Positions 9,201 through 17,726 are shown, counted from the first letter of the stretch. The stretch: 38,714 nucleotides of DNA from an uncultured bacterium (GCA_946183755.1 CAMHCZ010000001.1:1-38714); one strand, 5' to 3'. Made by a program: numbers and translations. Notes: generated from the letters alone by a model not told the origin.

Positions 9201-10346
9201 TTATAAATGTTTCACATAATCGCGGAACTGGTCGCCCCTGTCCTCGTAGCTCTTGAACAAGTCGAAGCTTGCGCAGCATGGCGACAGCAGAACCGTATCG
9301 CCTGGCTTGGCGAATGACTTGCAGAGGTCTATCGCCTCCTTCATCGACCTTGCATCGGCTATGTTAGGCACCACGCCGTCGAAGAACTTGTGCAGCTTAC
9401 TGTTGTCCACACCCATGAACACCAGCGAATGCACCTTCTCCTTGACCAAAGGCAGTATCTCGTTATAGTCGTTGCCCTTGTCCTTGCCGCCGAGTATCAG
9501 CACCACAGGAGTAGTCATCGACTTGAGCGCGTACCAGCATGAGTTCACGTTGGTAGCCTTGGAGTCGTTGATATATCTCACGTTCGCCACTGTGGCTACA
9601 TATTCTATTCTGTGCTCAACGCCCTTGAAGTCGGACAGCGCCTTTCTGATATTGTCCTTGCTCAGGTCCACAAGCTTGGCGCTCAGACCTGCCGCCATGG
9701 AGTTGAACTTGTTGTGGTCGCCAGGCAACGACAGTTCCTCGACTGGCATCACAAACTTGTCTTGATGCGCGTCGATGACAAGCTGCAGGTTGTCCACAAA
9801 CGCCTTAACGCCGCTCTCCTTCTTCATTGAGAACGGATAACGAGTAGCCTTGATGGTGTCGCCCCTCTTAGCCAGCTCCTTCTCTATCACTGGGTCGTCG
9901 TTCCAATAAATGAACGCGTCGTCAGCAGTCTGGTTCTGTGTTATGCGGAATTTCGCGTCGATGTAGTTCTGGAACTCGTGGTCATATCTGTCGAGATGGT
10001 CAGGAGTTATGTTCAGAAGTATCGCGATGTCAGCTTTGAACTTGTACATATTGTCAAGCTGGAAGCTGGAAAGCTCAATGACGTAGTAGTCATACTCCTC
10101 CTCTGCCACCTGCAGAGCCAGCGACTTGCCCACGTTGCCTGCAAGTCCCACATTCAGTCCTGCCGATTTCAATATGTGGTAAGTCAGGAGTGTTGTTGTG
10201 GTCTTTCCGTTCGAGCCTGTGATGCATATCATCTTGGCGTTGGTGTATCTGCCTGCGAACTCGATTTCTGAAATGACCGGAATTGACTTCTCGTTGAGTT
10301 TCAGAATCAGAGGCGCATCGTTAGGTATGCCTGGGCTCTTTATCAC
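9201..10346 (-). CDS. murD: MurD, large C-terminal part of a frameshifted gene
   Basis: This frame encodes most of UDP-MurNAc-L-Ala--D-Glu ligase, the enzyme adding D-Glu to the stem peptide. It contains the end of the N-terminal UDP-binding domain, the P-loop ITGSNGKTTTT, the central-domain ELSSFQLDN and NITPDHLDRYD, and the C-terminal INDSKATNVNS with LSPCCASFDLF. The missing first 65 or so residues lie in the next upstream ORF, in another frame. The first codon is a GTG that overlaps the upstream TGA as GTGA, so reinitiation is conceivable. As written it lacks the dinucleotide-fold start of domain 1. MurD is normally essential, so either this is a sequence error or the two chains work together. 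Confidence 0.9.
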   Translation of the reverse strand: MIKSPGIPNDAPLILKLNEKSIPVISEIEFAGRYTNAKMICITGSNGKTTTTLLTYHILKSAGLNVGLAGNVGKSLALQVAEEEYDYYVIELSSFQLDNMYKFKADIAILLNITPDHLDRYDHEFQNYIDAKFRITQNQTADDAFIYWNDDPVIEKELAKRGDTIKATRYPFSMKKESGVKAFVDNLQLVIDAHQDKFVMPVEELSLPGDHNKFNSMAAGLSAKLVDLSKDNIRKALSDFKGVEHRIEYVATVANVRYINDSKATNVNSCWYALKSMTTPVVLILGGKDKGNDYNEILPLVKEKVHSLVFMGVDNSKLHKFFDGVVPNIADARSMKEAIDLCKSFAKPGDTVLLSPCCASFDLFKSYEDRGDQFRDYVKHL

Positions 10347-10540
10347 CTCGACTCCAGAATCTTAGACTCGCTGTGGTGTCCTTCCTCCCACTCTATGCCG
10401 TGCGAGTTCAATATCTCCTTGTATTTGTCCTTGATAGACGAACTGTCCGACACAAACACGTCGAATCCTTTTTTCTGAGCAAGCACAGCCGCTCCTACTC
10501 CAGATTCTCCTGCTCCTAATACTGCTATTTGCTTTGCCAT
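10343..10540 (-). CDS. murD: MurD, N-terminal fragment of a frameshifted gene
   Basis: The 65-residue frame begins MAKQIAVLGAGESGVGAAV, the Rossmann-like start of the MurD UDP-MurNAc-Ala-binding domain. It continues through FVSDSSSIKDKY and GIEWEEG, and ends after SKILESR with TGA TAA. The protein resumes directly as VIKSPGIPNDAP in the -1 frame. Compared from memory with Bacteroides MurD (pattern ILxxxEVIKSPG), one or four bases are missing near 10346-10351. No X-XXY-YYZ slippery heptamer is present, so programmed -1 frameshifting is unlikely. It begins 24 bp after mraY. Confidence 0.85.
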   Translation of the reverse strand: MAKQIAVLGAGESGVGAAVLAQKKGFDVFVSDSSSIKDKYKEILNSHGIEWEEGHHSESKILESR

Positions 10541-10564
10541 AATATCTTTTTGTTTTATGTTTAA

Positions 10565-11827
10565 TTATCTCATCTTCAATGTAATCAGCGTCACTGCCGC
10601 CAGTATGAGTCCGATAATCCAGAAGCGGATAACAATCTTGGACTCTGGCAACGCCTGCTTAGGCAGCTGGAAGAGCGCCTTCACTGTTCCTGCCGGCTCC
10701 TGGAAGTGGTGGTGCAGAGGTGTCATCTTGAATATTCTCTTGCCCTCGCCGTATCTTTTCTTTGTGAATTTAAAATATCCTACCTGCATAATAACCGAAA
10801 GGCTCTCCACAAGGAAGATTCCGCACAAAATCGGTATAAGCAGCTCCTTGTGCAACGCTATGGCGAATACTGCGATTATGCCTCCCAAGGTCAAACTGCC
10901 GGTATCGCCCATGAATACTTGAGCCGGAAATGTGTTGTACCACAGGAATCCGATAGTCGCTCCGATGAACGTAGCCGCGAACACCGCCATTTCTCCAGAG
11001 CCCGGTATGTACATAATATTCAGATAGCCAGCGTAATTCACGTTACCCGACACATAGGCAAGGATACCGAGCGTCACACCCTGTATCGCCGACGAACCTG
11101 TTGCCAGACCGTCGAGACCGTCGGTCAGATTCGCGCCGTTGCTCACTGCCGTCACGATGAAGATTGTCACCAGAACGAACAGTATCCAACCAGCCGCCTG
11201 CTTATGCTCGCCGAGGAAATCGAACGCGTCGGCGTAGTCCAGATTGTTGTTCTTGAAGAATGGTATTGTCGTTGTAGTTGACTTCTGCGCCTTCTGCTCA
11301 TACTTGACAACCTCCTCGTGTGTCACTGGGTCTGTCGATGAGCTCACATTCTCCCTTATCACCGCATCAGGCGAGAGATAGAGCGTCAGACCGACAATCA
11401 GTCCAAGACCAACCTGACCTATAACCTTCGTTCTGCCGTGCATGCCTTCCTTGTTGTGCTTGAAGACCTTGATGTAATCGTCGCAGAATCCGATGCAGCC
11501 CATCCACATTGTTGTTATTATCATCAGGATGATATACACGTTCTTAAGGTCAGCCAACAGGATGGTAGGCACGAGTATCGACAAGATTATGATAACGCCT
11601 CCCATTGTCGGAGTGCCCTTTTTGCTCATCTGTCCCTCGAGGCCGAGATTGCGGATGGTCTCGCCAATCTGCTTTCTCTGCAGATAGTGGATAAGACGGT
11701 TTCCGAACCATGTGGCTATGAACAAAGACAGAATAAACGCCAGCGCTGCACGGAATGATATGTAATGGAACATTCCCGCTCCCGGCACATCGTATTTGTC
11801 AAGAAATTCAAACAGGTAGTAAAGCAT
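10565..11827 (-). CDS. mraY: Phospho-N-acetylmuramoyl-pentapeptide transferase (MraY)
   Basis: MraY makes lipid I by moving phospho-MurNAc-pentapeptide onto undecaprenyl phosphate at the inner membrane. The 420-residue polytopic protein has the catalytic GFCDDYIKV, NLTDGLDGLATG, VFMGDTGSL and the PLHHHFQ motif, all intact. It is longer than the E. coli enzyme. The extra residues include a hydrophilic segment around 155-200 (VTHEEVVKYEQKAQKS), an insertion I associate with Bacteroidetes MraY. It lies 31 bp after murE and 24 bp before murD. Confidence 0.97.
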   Translation of the reverse strand: MLYYLFEFLDKYDVPGAGMFHYISFRAALAFILSLFIATWFGNRLIHYLQRKQIGETIRNLGLEGQMSKKGTPTMGGVIIILSILVPTILLADLKNVYIILMIITTMWMGCIGFCDDYIKVFKHNKEGMHGRTKVIGQVGLGLIVGLTLYLSPDAVIRENVSSSTDPVTHEEVVKYEQKAQKSTTTTIPFFKNNNLDYADAFDFLGEHKQAAGWILFVLVTIFIVTAVSNGANLTDGLDGLATGSSAIQGVTLGILAYVSGNVNYAGYLNIMYIPGSGEMAVFAATFIGATIGFLWYNTFPAQVFMGDTGSLTLGGIIAVFAIALHKELLIPILCGIFLVESLSVIMQVGYFKFTKKRYGEGKRIFKMTPLHHHFQEPAGTVKALFQLPKQALPESKIVIRFWIIGLILAAVTLITLKMR

Positions 11828-11858
11828 TGTTATATGATTTGTTTGTTATTATTCGTTG

Positions 11859-13319
11859 TTAAAAGCAAGCCTTTATCTCTTCGTGGTCATCAAAGTGATG
11901 TTTCACGTCGCCTATTATCTGGTAGTTCTCATGTCCCTTGCCGGCCACGAGTATCACGTCGCCCTTGTCCGCCATCATGCAGGCTGTCTTTATAGCCTGG
12001 CGGCGGTCCGCTATCACTATGACGTTCTTCATCTGCTCGTCGTTCAGTCCTGCGAGCATATCATCGATGATAGCCTGAGGGTCCTCTTTTCTCGGGTTGT
12101 CGGATGTTATAATCACCTTGTCCGACGCTCTGACAGCCGACTGCGCCATCATCGGTCTCTTGCCCTTGTCTCTGTTTCCGCCACAGCCCACGATAGAGAT
12201 GAGCGTACCCTTCTCCCTACGGCTCTCGCGAAGCTCGTTTATTGTCGCCAGCACATTGTCCAGCGCGTCCGGAGTGTGCGCGTAGTCAACAATCGCAGTG
12301 TATCCCTTAGGCGCATGCAAAGTCTCGAAGCGTCCGCTCACCGCCTTCAGCGACGAAAGCACAGTCAGCGCCTGAAGGTGCTCCACGCCGAGTTCCACAG
12401 CCGCGCCATAGACAGCCAGCAGGTTATACACGTTGAAGCGTCCGATAAACGGAACATTCACTTCTGTGTCGTTGACAGAGATGAGCATTCCGTCGAAGCT
12501 CTCCTCAAGGATTTTTCCACGGAAATCCGCCATGGCTCTTGTGGAATATGTCATACGCTTCGCTGCTGTATTCTGCAGCATCACGAGTCCGTTTTTGTCG
12601 TCGATGTTTGTTATGGCGAATGCGCTTTTCTTAAGTCCGTCGAAGAATGCCTTCTTGGCAGCGAGGTAATTGTCGAATGTGCCGTGATAGTCGATGTGGT
12701 CTCTCGTGATGTTGGTGAACAATGCGCCATCGAAGTCAAGATAAGCGATTCTGTTTTGCACAACCGAGTGCGAACTGACCTCCATGAACACATACTCGCA
12801 ACCTCTTTCCACCATTTTCGCCAGCAGTCCGTTCAGTTCCAGCGGGTCAGGCGTTGTGTGTGTAGCCTCGACAGCCTCATCGTCGATATAGTTTATCACT
12901 GTCGACAAAAGACCAGCCTTATGTCCAAGCTTCCTGAACATCTGATAGAGCAGTGTGGCGGTCGTAGTCTTTCCGTTCGTTCCGGTTACGCCTACCAAAG
13001 TCACTTTCTGTGAAGGATTGCCGAAATAGTCCGACGCGAGTCTCGCCAAAGCAATGCTCGAGTCCTTCACCAAAATAGCTGTCACGCTGCCGTCTATCTC
13101 ACCGCCTCTCGAGGCGTCGTCATACACCACAGCCACAGCACCAGACTTCACTGCCGCGCCTATATAGTCATGGCCGTCGGAAGCCGTTCCTTTTATAGCA
13201 ACGAACACACTGCCGTCGGTCACCTTGCGCGAGTCGAATTGTATGTCTTTTATGTCTGCATCCTTGCCTGAGCGAATAGATTCGTAATCAAGATTGCATA
13301 TCAGTTCTGTCAGTTTCAT
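11859..13319 (-). CDS. murE: UDP-MurNAc-tripeptide synthetase (MurE, meso-DAP type)
   Basis: MurE adds the third stem residue. The 486-residue protein has the P-loop GVTGTNGKTTT at about 110-120, SSHSVVQNR and NITRDHIDYHGT in the central domain, and AIVDYAHTPDAL at the start of the C-terminal region. DNPRKEDP at 407-414 is the motif associated with meso-diaminopimelate specificity, so a DAP-type peptidoglycan is predicted. Length is standard. It follows ftsI by 20 bp. Confidence 0.96.
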   Translation of the reverse strand: MKLTELICNLDYESIRSGKDADIKDIQFDSRKVTDGSVFVAIKGTASDGHDYIGAAVKSGAVAVVYDDASRGGEIDGSVTAILVKDSSIALARLASDYFGNPSQKVTLVGVTGTNGKTTTATLLYQMFRKLGHKAGLLSTVINYIDDEAVEATHTTPDPLELNGLLAKMVERGCEYVFMEVSSHSVVQNRIAYLDFDGALFTNITRDHIDYHGTFDNYLAAKKAFFDGLKKSAFAITNIDDKNGLVMLQNTAAKRMTYSTRAMADFRGKILEESFDGMLISVNDTEVNVPFIGRFNVYNLLAVYGAAVELGVEHLQALTVLSSLKAVSGRFETLHAPKGYTAIVDYAHTPDALDNVLATINELRESRREKGTLISIVGCGGNRDKGKRPMMAQSAVRASDKVIITSDNPRKEDPQAIIDDMLAGLNDEQMKNVIVIADRRQAIKTACMMADKGDVILVAGKGHENYQIIGDVKHHFDDHEEIKACF

Positions 13320-13339
13320 TGTATTTCGATTTACTATTT

Positions 13340-15586
13340 TTATTTCAAATACACTGTGAGCACATCGCCTTTCTTGTATTCACCTCCAGCGTCATGCGAC
13401 TGTTTGAACACCTTGCCTACTGGCGCTTCAGCTGGGGCGTCAGTGTTCAGATACGACACCTTAACTCTCATGCCGCATTTCTCCGCCAGATAAACCGCGT
13501 CCTTCAGTCCCATGCCTACTACGTTAGGAACTCGTCCGCCCTTCTCCGTCACCAAACGGAACATAGCCGAGTTCTTAGTTTTATCGTAAATTATGCTCAC
13601 ATACTTATCGTCATACCGGCTGTCGCTGCTCACGACATCCACCCCAAGCGCCGAGAGTATCGCGTTCGCATCAGCCTGTCTCACCGAAGGCACTTGAGGG
13701 AAGAACGTTCTTCTGTAAACCATGCCTATCGTGTCCCGGCCTCGGCTCGCTTCCAGCTGCTTGACATGGGCGAACTTCGCTCTCTCCACCTCGCCGAACG
13801 ATTCCACAGGAAGGAACTGGATGGAAGCCATCACTCTCTCGGCTATCTCTTTGAACACCGTTCCTGCCATTCGTCCGCCCGAAGCCGCGCCCACCTTTGG
13901 GTTTCTCATATAAACAATGCAGGAATACTTCGGATTCTCGTATGGGAAATAACCACAGAACGATACCTGGTGCTTATATCCGATTTTGTCTTCACCATAA
14001 TCATATCTCGCTGTTCCTGTCTTTCCGGCTATTCGCACATATTCCGACTGCACCGGCTTGGCTGTTCCATGCTCATCCTCCACCACTCCGAGTATCATCT
14101 TTCTTATCTCCTCAAGTGTCTTATCTGAGCAGATTTTCTCTTGCAGCACTTCGGTTCCGAATGTCTTCACCACTTCGCCATTATGCTCAATCTCGCTGAC
14201 AAGATACGGTTTCACCATCTTTCCGTCATTGGCTATGGCATTATAGAATGTCAGCGTGTAGAGCAACGGCATCTTCACAGCGTATCCGTAAGCCATGGAA
14301 GCCACGTCGGTCGATGTCCAGTTCGGTCTGTCCTTCGGTCCGAGTATCTCTGGCTCGCCCATTCCCTCGAAACCAAAATTAAACTTCCTGCCTACTCCTA
14401 TCTTATGAAGCATATCGACGAAATGCTGGGCTTTCTTCACATTATCATACTTGTCGTATATCATCTTGCCCATTCCCACGTTGCTCGACCTCACTATCGC
14501 CTGCGATACTGGTATCACGTGGTTGGCATTCTCGCCTGTGTTAAAGTCCTTTATGGTAATCTTAGAGTTCACTTCCCATATTCCATCGCCACAGTCCACC
14601 GAGTCCGTAGGCTTAACCGCGCCGTCCTCGAGAGCCGCCATCATCACCGGAACTTTGAATGTAGAGCCTGGTTCTGGAGCATATCTGAGTGCGATTGACT
14701 CGACCTCGCGATAAGTAGAGTCGGAGCGTCTTGTCAAGTTTACTATCGACTTGATTTTTCCTGTGCTCACCTCCATCATTATCACCGCGCCCTCGTCAGC
14801 GTCAAGAGCTGTCATCTGTCTTCTCAGAGCCTTCTCGCAGATATCCTGTATGTCCACGTTTAGAGTCGTCTTGACATCCGCTCCATTCTCTGCCGGCACA
14901 TCCGCCCTCAATATCACGAGGCCTGCCACTTTCTCATTGTGTCCTCTTCCAGGAGTTCCCTTCAGGTAGCTGTCGAATGCTCGCTCCACACCATTCTGCG
15001 CACGTTCGTTCTGCGTGTTTCCGATTGTTATGGCGGCAAGCGAACCGAACGGCTTTATTCTCTTCACCTCCATCTGAGGCGTGAATCCGCTTTTGTATCT
15101 GCCAAGCCTGAACAACGGGAATTCCCTAACCACTTTGAACTCCGCATGAGAAATCACCCTGTTGTTAATCAGGAAGAACCTCTTCTTCTGCTGATAACCG
15201 CGTATGAGGCTGCGCTTATATTCCGCCTTTGACTTATCGCCGAAGAAACGCGAAAGACACAACGACAGCGAATCCACATTCTCATAAAAAATCTTGCCGC
15301 CATTGAGCCTAAGATTCTCAGCGCCGAAGTCCATCGCAAGCTTGTACTGAGGAATCGACGCCGCCAATATAGAGCCGTCGTCCGACAATATGTTTCCTCT
15401 GTTCGGCTCTATCACCCTCATTACATTTTCATGCCTGATAGAGTCGGACAGCGCGCTCCAGCGCTCCCTCTCGGTGTTCTGTATGCAGTATATCCTACGG
15501 ACTATCAACAAAGCGAAGAGCGCCATAAGCACATACAAGCCTATAGCCCTCAACCAGATTTGTCTATGTTGATCTTCCCTTGTCAT
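13340..15586 (-). CDS. ftsI: Class B penicillin-binding protein, septal transpeptidase FtsI (PBP3) with PASTA domain
   Basis: This 748-residue protein has an N-terminal membrane anchor (about 13-30), a pedestal with RGNILSDDG, and a transpeptidase domain. All three active-site motifs are present: STFK with nucleophile Ser308, SSN at 367-369 and KTGT at 522-525. A C-terminal PASTA domain covers about residues 685-748, starting RVPNVVGMGLKDA. FtsI cross-links septal peptidoglycan with FtsW. It lies 5 bp after the ftsL-like gene. An alternative annotation as an FtsI/PBP2 family protein would be equivalent; the dcw location favours FtsI. Confidence 0.96.
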   Translation of the reverse strand: MTREDQHRQIWLRAIGLYVLMALFALLIVRRIYCIQNTERERWSALSDSIRHENVMRVIEPNRGNILSDDGSILAASIPQYKLAMDFGAENLRLNGGKIFYENVDSLSLCLSRFFGDKSKAEYKRSLIRGYQQKKRFFLINNRVISHAEFKVVREFPLFRLGRYKSGFTPQMEVKRIKPFGSLAAITIGNTQNERAQNGVERAFDSYLKGTPGRGHNEKVAGLVILRADVPAENGADVKTTLNVDIQDICEKALRRQMTALDADEGAVIMMEVSTGKIKSIVNLTRRSDSTYREVESIALRYAPEPGSTFKVPVMMAALEDGAVKPTDSVDCGDGIWEVNSKITIKDFNTGENANHVIPVSQAIVRSSNVGMGKMIYDKYDNVKKAQHFVDMLHKIGVGRKFNFGFEGMGEPEILGPKDRPNWTSTDVASMAYGYAVKMPLLYTLTFYNAIANDGKMVKPYLVSEIEHNGEVVKTFGTEVLQEKICSDKTLEEIRKMILGVVEDEHGTAKPVQSEYVRIAGKTGTARYDYGEDKIGYKHQVSFCGYFPYENPKYSCIVYMRNPKVGAASGGRMAGTVFKEIAERVMASIQFLPVESFGEVERAKFAHVKQLEASRGRDTIGMVYRRTFFPQVPSVRQADANAILSALGVDVVSSDSRYDDKYVSIIYDKTKNSAMFRLVTEKGGRVPNVVGMGLKDAVYLAEKCGMRVKVSYLNTDAPAEAPVGKVFKQSHDAGGEYKKGDVLTVYLK

Positions 15587-15591
15587 CTTTG

Positions 15592-15930
15592 CTATTTCGA
15601 TATCATGAACGAGGCTGTGTGAGAAGCCTTAAGTTCCGGGTCATACTTGGCAACAGAGTCTTCCACAACCGACACTCTTTTCATCTGCGTCAATTCCGTA
15701 GATATGGACAGATACTCCGACCTCAAGTCATCAATCTCTATCGTGAGCAGTCTTTGCTGCTTTATGCTCATCTGGCTTTTATACCTGGAACCGATATAAA
15801 CTAGCCCCAGTATCACGACGATAAATATTGTGCCGTACATTTTCCTCGCATATTTAAATGAAAGGAAATTGCCGTTCAGAATGGACTCCACGACACTGCC
15901 AACTATCTTTATCAATCCGACTATCTTCAT
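15592..15930 (-). CDS. ftsL: FtsL-like bitopic division protein
   Basis: The 112-residue protein has a cytoplasmic N-terminus of about 32 residues, one transmembrane helix (about 32-46), and an extracytoplasmic helical region around 55-90 with heptad-like hydrophobic spacing. That is the architecture of FtsL, which forms a coiled coil with FtsB and activates FtsWI. Sequence identity to FtsL is not recognisable by eye. The assignment comes from topology, size and its fixed place between rsmH (5 bp) and ftsI (5 bp). Confidence 0.75.
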   Translation of the reverse strand: MKIVGLIKIVGSVVESILNGNFLSFKYARKMYGTIFIVVILGLVYIGSRYKSQMSIKQQRLLTIEIDDLRSEYLSISTELTQMKRVSVVEDSVAKYDPELKASHTASFMISK

Positions 15931-15935
15931 AATGA

Positions 15936-16904
15936 CTACAAGTTAGTTCTCTCGCCGAGCCTCAATTTCGCGCTTCTTGAGCGAGGATTAGCCTCAACCT
16001 CGTCCTCGTCAGCCACAATCGGCTTGTTGTTAATCGGCTTGAACACCGACAGGAGATTGCCGAACTGGTCTTTCTCGCACTCGCCCATCGTCTGACCGTT
16101 CCTCATATAGTTCTTTACCATCCTGTCCTCCAGCGAATGGTATGTTATAACCGACAGACGACCGCCAGGTCTTATCACACGCGAAGTCTGAGTCAGCATT
16201 TCGTTCAGCGCATCCATCTCGCCATTCACCTCTATCCTCAGCGACTGGAAGATTCTCGACAATTCCTTTTTGTCATTTGGCCGCACCTCTATCTGTCCGT
16301 CATTCTCCACGAACTGGATTCCCAACGCGACCAAGAACTGCTTCACCGTTTCCACAGGTGCGGCGCTCCTCGCCTTGATTATCTTGTGGGCAATATTATT
16401 CGCATTCTTCACCTCGCCGTAAACATACAGCAAGTCTCTGAGCTTCTCTTTTGTATATGTGTTTACGATTGCGCTGGCAGTCAGACGCGCTTCTCTGTTC
16501 ATCCTCATGTCCAGCGGAGCGTCGAAACGGAAAGAGAAGCCACGGTCCGCCGTGTCAAAATCATGGAACGACACGCCAAGGTCGGCTATTATGCCGTCAA
16601 CAAGCGGCACACCGTCAGTCAACTCCAGACCAGCCTTCACAAACTCGTATTTCAGGTTATTATACAAGTATCTGAAGTTCGCATGTATGAATGTGACACG
16701 ATTGTCATCCGGCAGATTGACCATCGCCTCTGCGTCCTGGTCAAAAACAAAGAGCCTTCCTTTTTCAGAAAGTCTCCTTAGTATTTCCCTCGTGTGGCCG
16801 CCGCCGCCGAAAGTGACATCGACATAGATTCCGTCTGGCTTGATATTCAAACCATCAACGGACTCCTTCAGAAGCGCAGGTATGTGATACGGCTGTTCCG
16901 ACAT
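15936..16904 (-). CDS. rsmH: 16S rRNA (cytosine-1402-N4)-methyltransferase RsmH
   Basis: RsmH (MraW) methylates C1402 in the 30S decoding centre using S-adenosylmethionine. The 322-residue protein starts with HIPALLKESVDGL. It has the SAM-binding VDVTFGGGGHTREIL, ADLGVSFHDFD, GFSFRFDAPLDMRM, the family RPGGRLSVITYHSLEDR, and a basic NPRSRSAKLR end. All are intact and of normal length. It starts 12 bp after mraZ. Confidence 0.97.
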   Translation of the reverse strand: MSEQPYHIPALLKESVDGLNIKPDGIYVDVTFGGGGHTREILRRLSEKGRLFVFDQDAEAMVNLPDDNRVTFIHANFRYLYNNLKYEFVKAGLELTDGVPLVDGIIADLGVSFHDFDTADRGFSFRFDAPLDMRMNREARLTASAIVNTYTKEKLRDLLYVYGEVKNANNIAHKIIKARSAAPVETVKQFLVALGIQFVENDGQIEVRPNDKKELSRIFQSLRIEVNGEMDALNEMLTQTSRVIRPGGRLSVITYHSLEDRMVKNYMRNGQTMGECEKDQFGNLLSVFKPINNKPIVADEDEVEANPRSRSAKLRLGERTNL

Positions 16905-16916
16905 TTCTATTTACAT

Positions 16917-17384
16917 TCAAAAGCCTAAACCTTCGTCAACACGTCTCGCCGACGACATTTTCTCTCTCAGCGTCTTGGCGAAATCCGCAGCATTCATCTT
17001 CGAGCTCTCAAACTCGTCCTTAGCCCACAGTGCGAATCTATCCACACTGCCGACAAACAACGCGTCGCTCTTCAAACCTATCTCGTCAAGATATTTTCTT
17101 GGTATCAGTATTCTTCCCTGAGAGTCAACCTCAACACATATCGCATCGGAAACAAACTGCATCAGTATCATCTGGTCGCGCGGGTCCCATTCGTTCAGGC
17201 TCGACCGGAGTGTCTGGACTTTGCTTTCCCACACCGAACGAGGATACATCATAAGACATTTATTGTCGGGGTCCTTGCGCACGACGATAGACAAGTCGCC
17301 GTCCAACTGCTTCCTGTAAGCAGCAGGAACGAACACGCGCCCCTTGTCGTCGGTCTTAGCCTCTATGTTTCCTATGAATATCAT
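16917..17384 (-). CDS. mraZ: Transcriptional regulator and division/cell wall cluster protein MraZ
   Basis: The 155-residue protein has the two AbrB-like SpoVT/MraZ repeats: DDKGRVFVPAAYRKQL near residue 12 and DSQGRILIPRKYLDEI near residue 91, each with the conserved D-x-x-G-R core. MraZ rings bind direct repeats in their own promoter and repress the dcw operon in E. coli. A matching repeat set lies 34-58 bp upstream of its start (17418-17442). It is the first gene of the cluster on the minus strand. Confidence 0.95.
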   Translation of the reverse strand: MIFIGNIEAKTDDKGRVFVPAAYRKQLDGDLSIVVRKDPDNKCLMMYPRSVWESKVQTLRSSLNEWDPRDQMILMQFVSDAICVEVDSQGRILIPRKYLDEIGLKSDALFVGSVDRFALWAKDEFESSKMNAADFAKTLREKMSSARRVDEGLGF

Positions 17385-17403
17385 TAGCCTTGATTTTCTG
17401 TTA

Positions 17404-17411
17404 CAAAATTA
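17404..17411 (-). promoter_or_regulatory. Proximal -7 element upstream of mraZ
   Basis: TAATTTTG on the minus strand matches TAnnTTTG, ending 20 bp before the mraZ ATG. No clear TTTG lies 19-21 bp upstream. The three putative MraZ repeats begin 7 bp upstream of it and cover the region an RNA polymerase would occupy. That fits autorepression but is inferred. Confidence 0.45.
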
Positions 17412-17417
17412 CGACTT

Positions 17418-17442
17418 CAACACAAATCCCCACTTTAAACCA
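17418..17442 (-). promoter_or_regulatory. Candidate MraZ operator (three 10-bp-spaced repeats)
   Basis: Read on the minus strand, TGGTT (17442-17438), TGGGG (17432-17428) and TGTTG (17422-17418) are direct repeats of TGGGN type with 5-bp spacers. They therefore recur every 10 bp. E. coli MraZ binds TGGGN repeats separated by 5 nt upstream of its own gene. Only the central copy is a full match; the outer ones are degenerate. Location and period support the call. Confidence 0.5.
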
Positions 17443-17452
17443 CCAAATATAT

Positions 17453-17510
17453 TTATCGACAAATATAAAAGGTTTTTCAATAAGTTATCAACAAAATATC
17501 GACAAAAATA
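17453..17510. repeat. Three ATCRACAAA-type repeats upstream of mraZ
   Basis: ATCGACAAATAT (17455), ATCAACAAAATAT (17487) and ATCGACAAAAATA (17498) recur with start distances of 32 and 11 bp, close to whole helical turns. Extended by two bases, the first two give TTATCGACA and TTATCAACA, each one mismatch from the DnaA box TTATCCACA. In the opposite direction the first and third contain TATATTTG and TATTTTTG, perfect TAnnTTTG -7 boxes. They may therefore be regulator sites or a set of tandem minus-strand promoters. Most of the rest of 17385-17726 is AT-rich with no gene visible. Confidence 0.45.
17460..17492 (-). promoter_or_regulatory. Distal candidate promoter of the dcw operon
   Basis: On the minus strand GTTG (17492-17489) is followed after 21 bp by TATATTTG (17467-17460), a good -33/-7 pair. 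Predicted transcription would start near 17453 and run through the putative MraZ repeats into mraZ. It overlaps the ATCRACAAA repeats. Confidence 0.45.
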
Positions 17511-17694
17511 AACAGAAAAACTCATTTATAGAATTATGAAATATAGAATGTTACAAAAAAGTTTATGACAATATGGCGCAAAGTGGTGATATATAACAGA
17601 AATCAGCAGAAAAACACCTCACCCACACACCATGTTTCAAGATTGCGATTTTTTAATACTTGACATTTAAGTCTTTTTTCAAGGTGGAAATGCG

Positions 17695-17702
17695 TACTTT
17701 TG
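17695..17702 (+). promoter_or_regulatory. -7 element of the acyltransferase gene
   Basis: TACTTTTG matches TAnnTTTG, 24 bp before the ATG at 17727. It shows that the in-frame TTG at 17700 lies inside the promoter and cannot be the real translation start. No exact TTTG -33 box is present; the T-rich stretch near 17672-17679 may take its place. Confidence 0.55.
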
Positions 17703-17726
17703 CGCCGTAAAAAACATTTCAACAAT

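Noticed and set aside
10343..10352. Programmed -1 frameshift in murD
   Set aside because: There is no slippery heptamer and no evident downstream stem; a plain indel or reinitiation explains the arrangement better.
11856..13013. 385-codon plus-strand open frame
   Set aside because: It is a complete antisense shadow of murE, with His/Val/Arg-rich composition typical of reverse-frame artefacts.
17453..17510. Replication origin
   Set aside because: The DnaA-like 9-mers are all imperfect and there is no dnaA, dnaN or other origin gene nearby.
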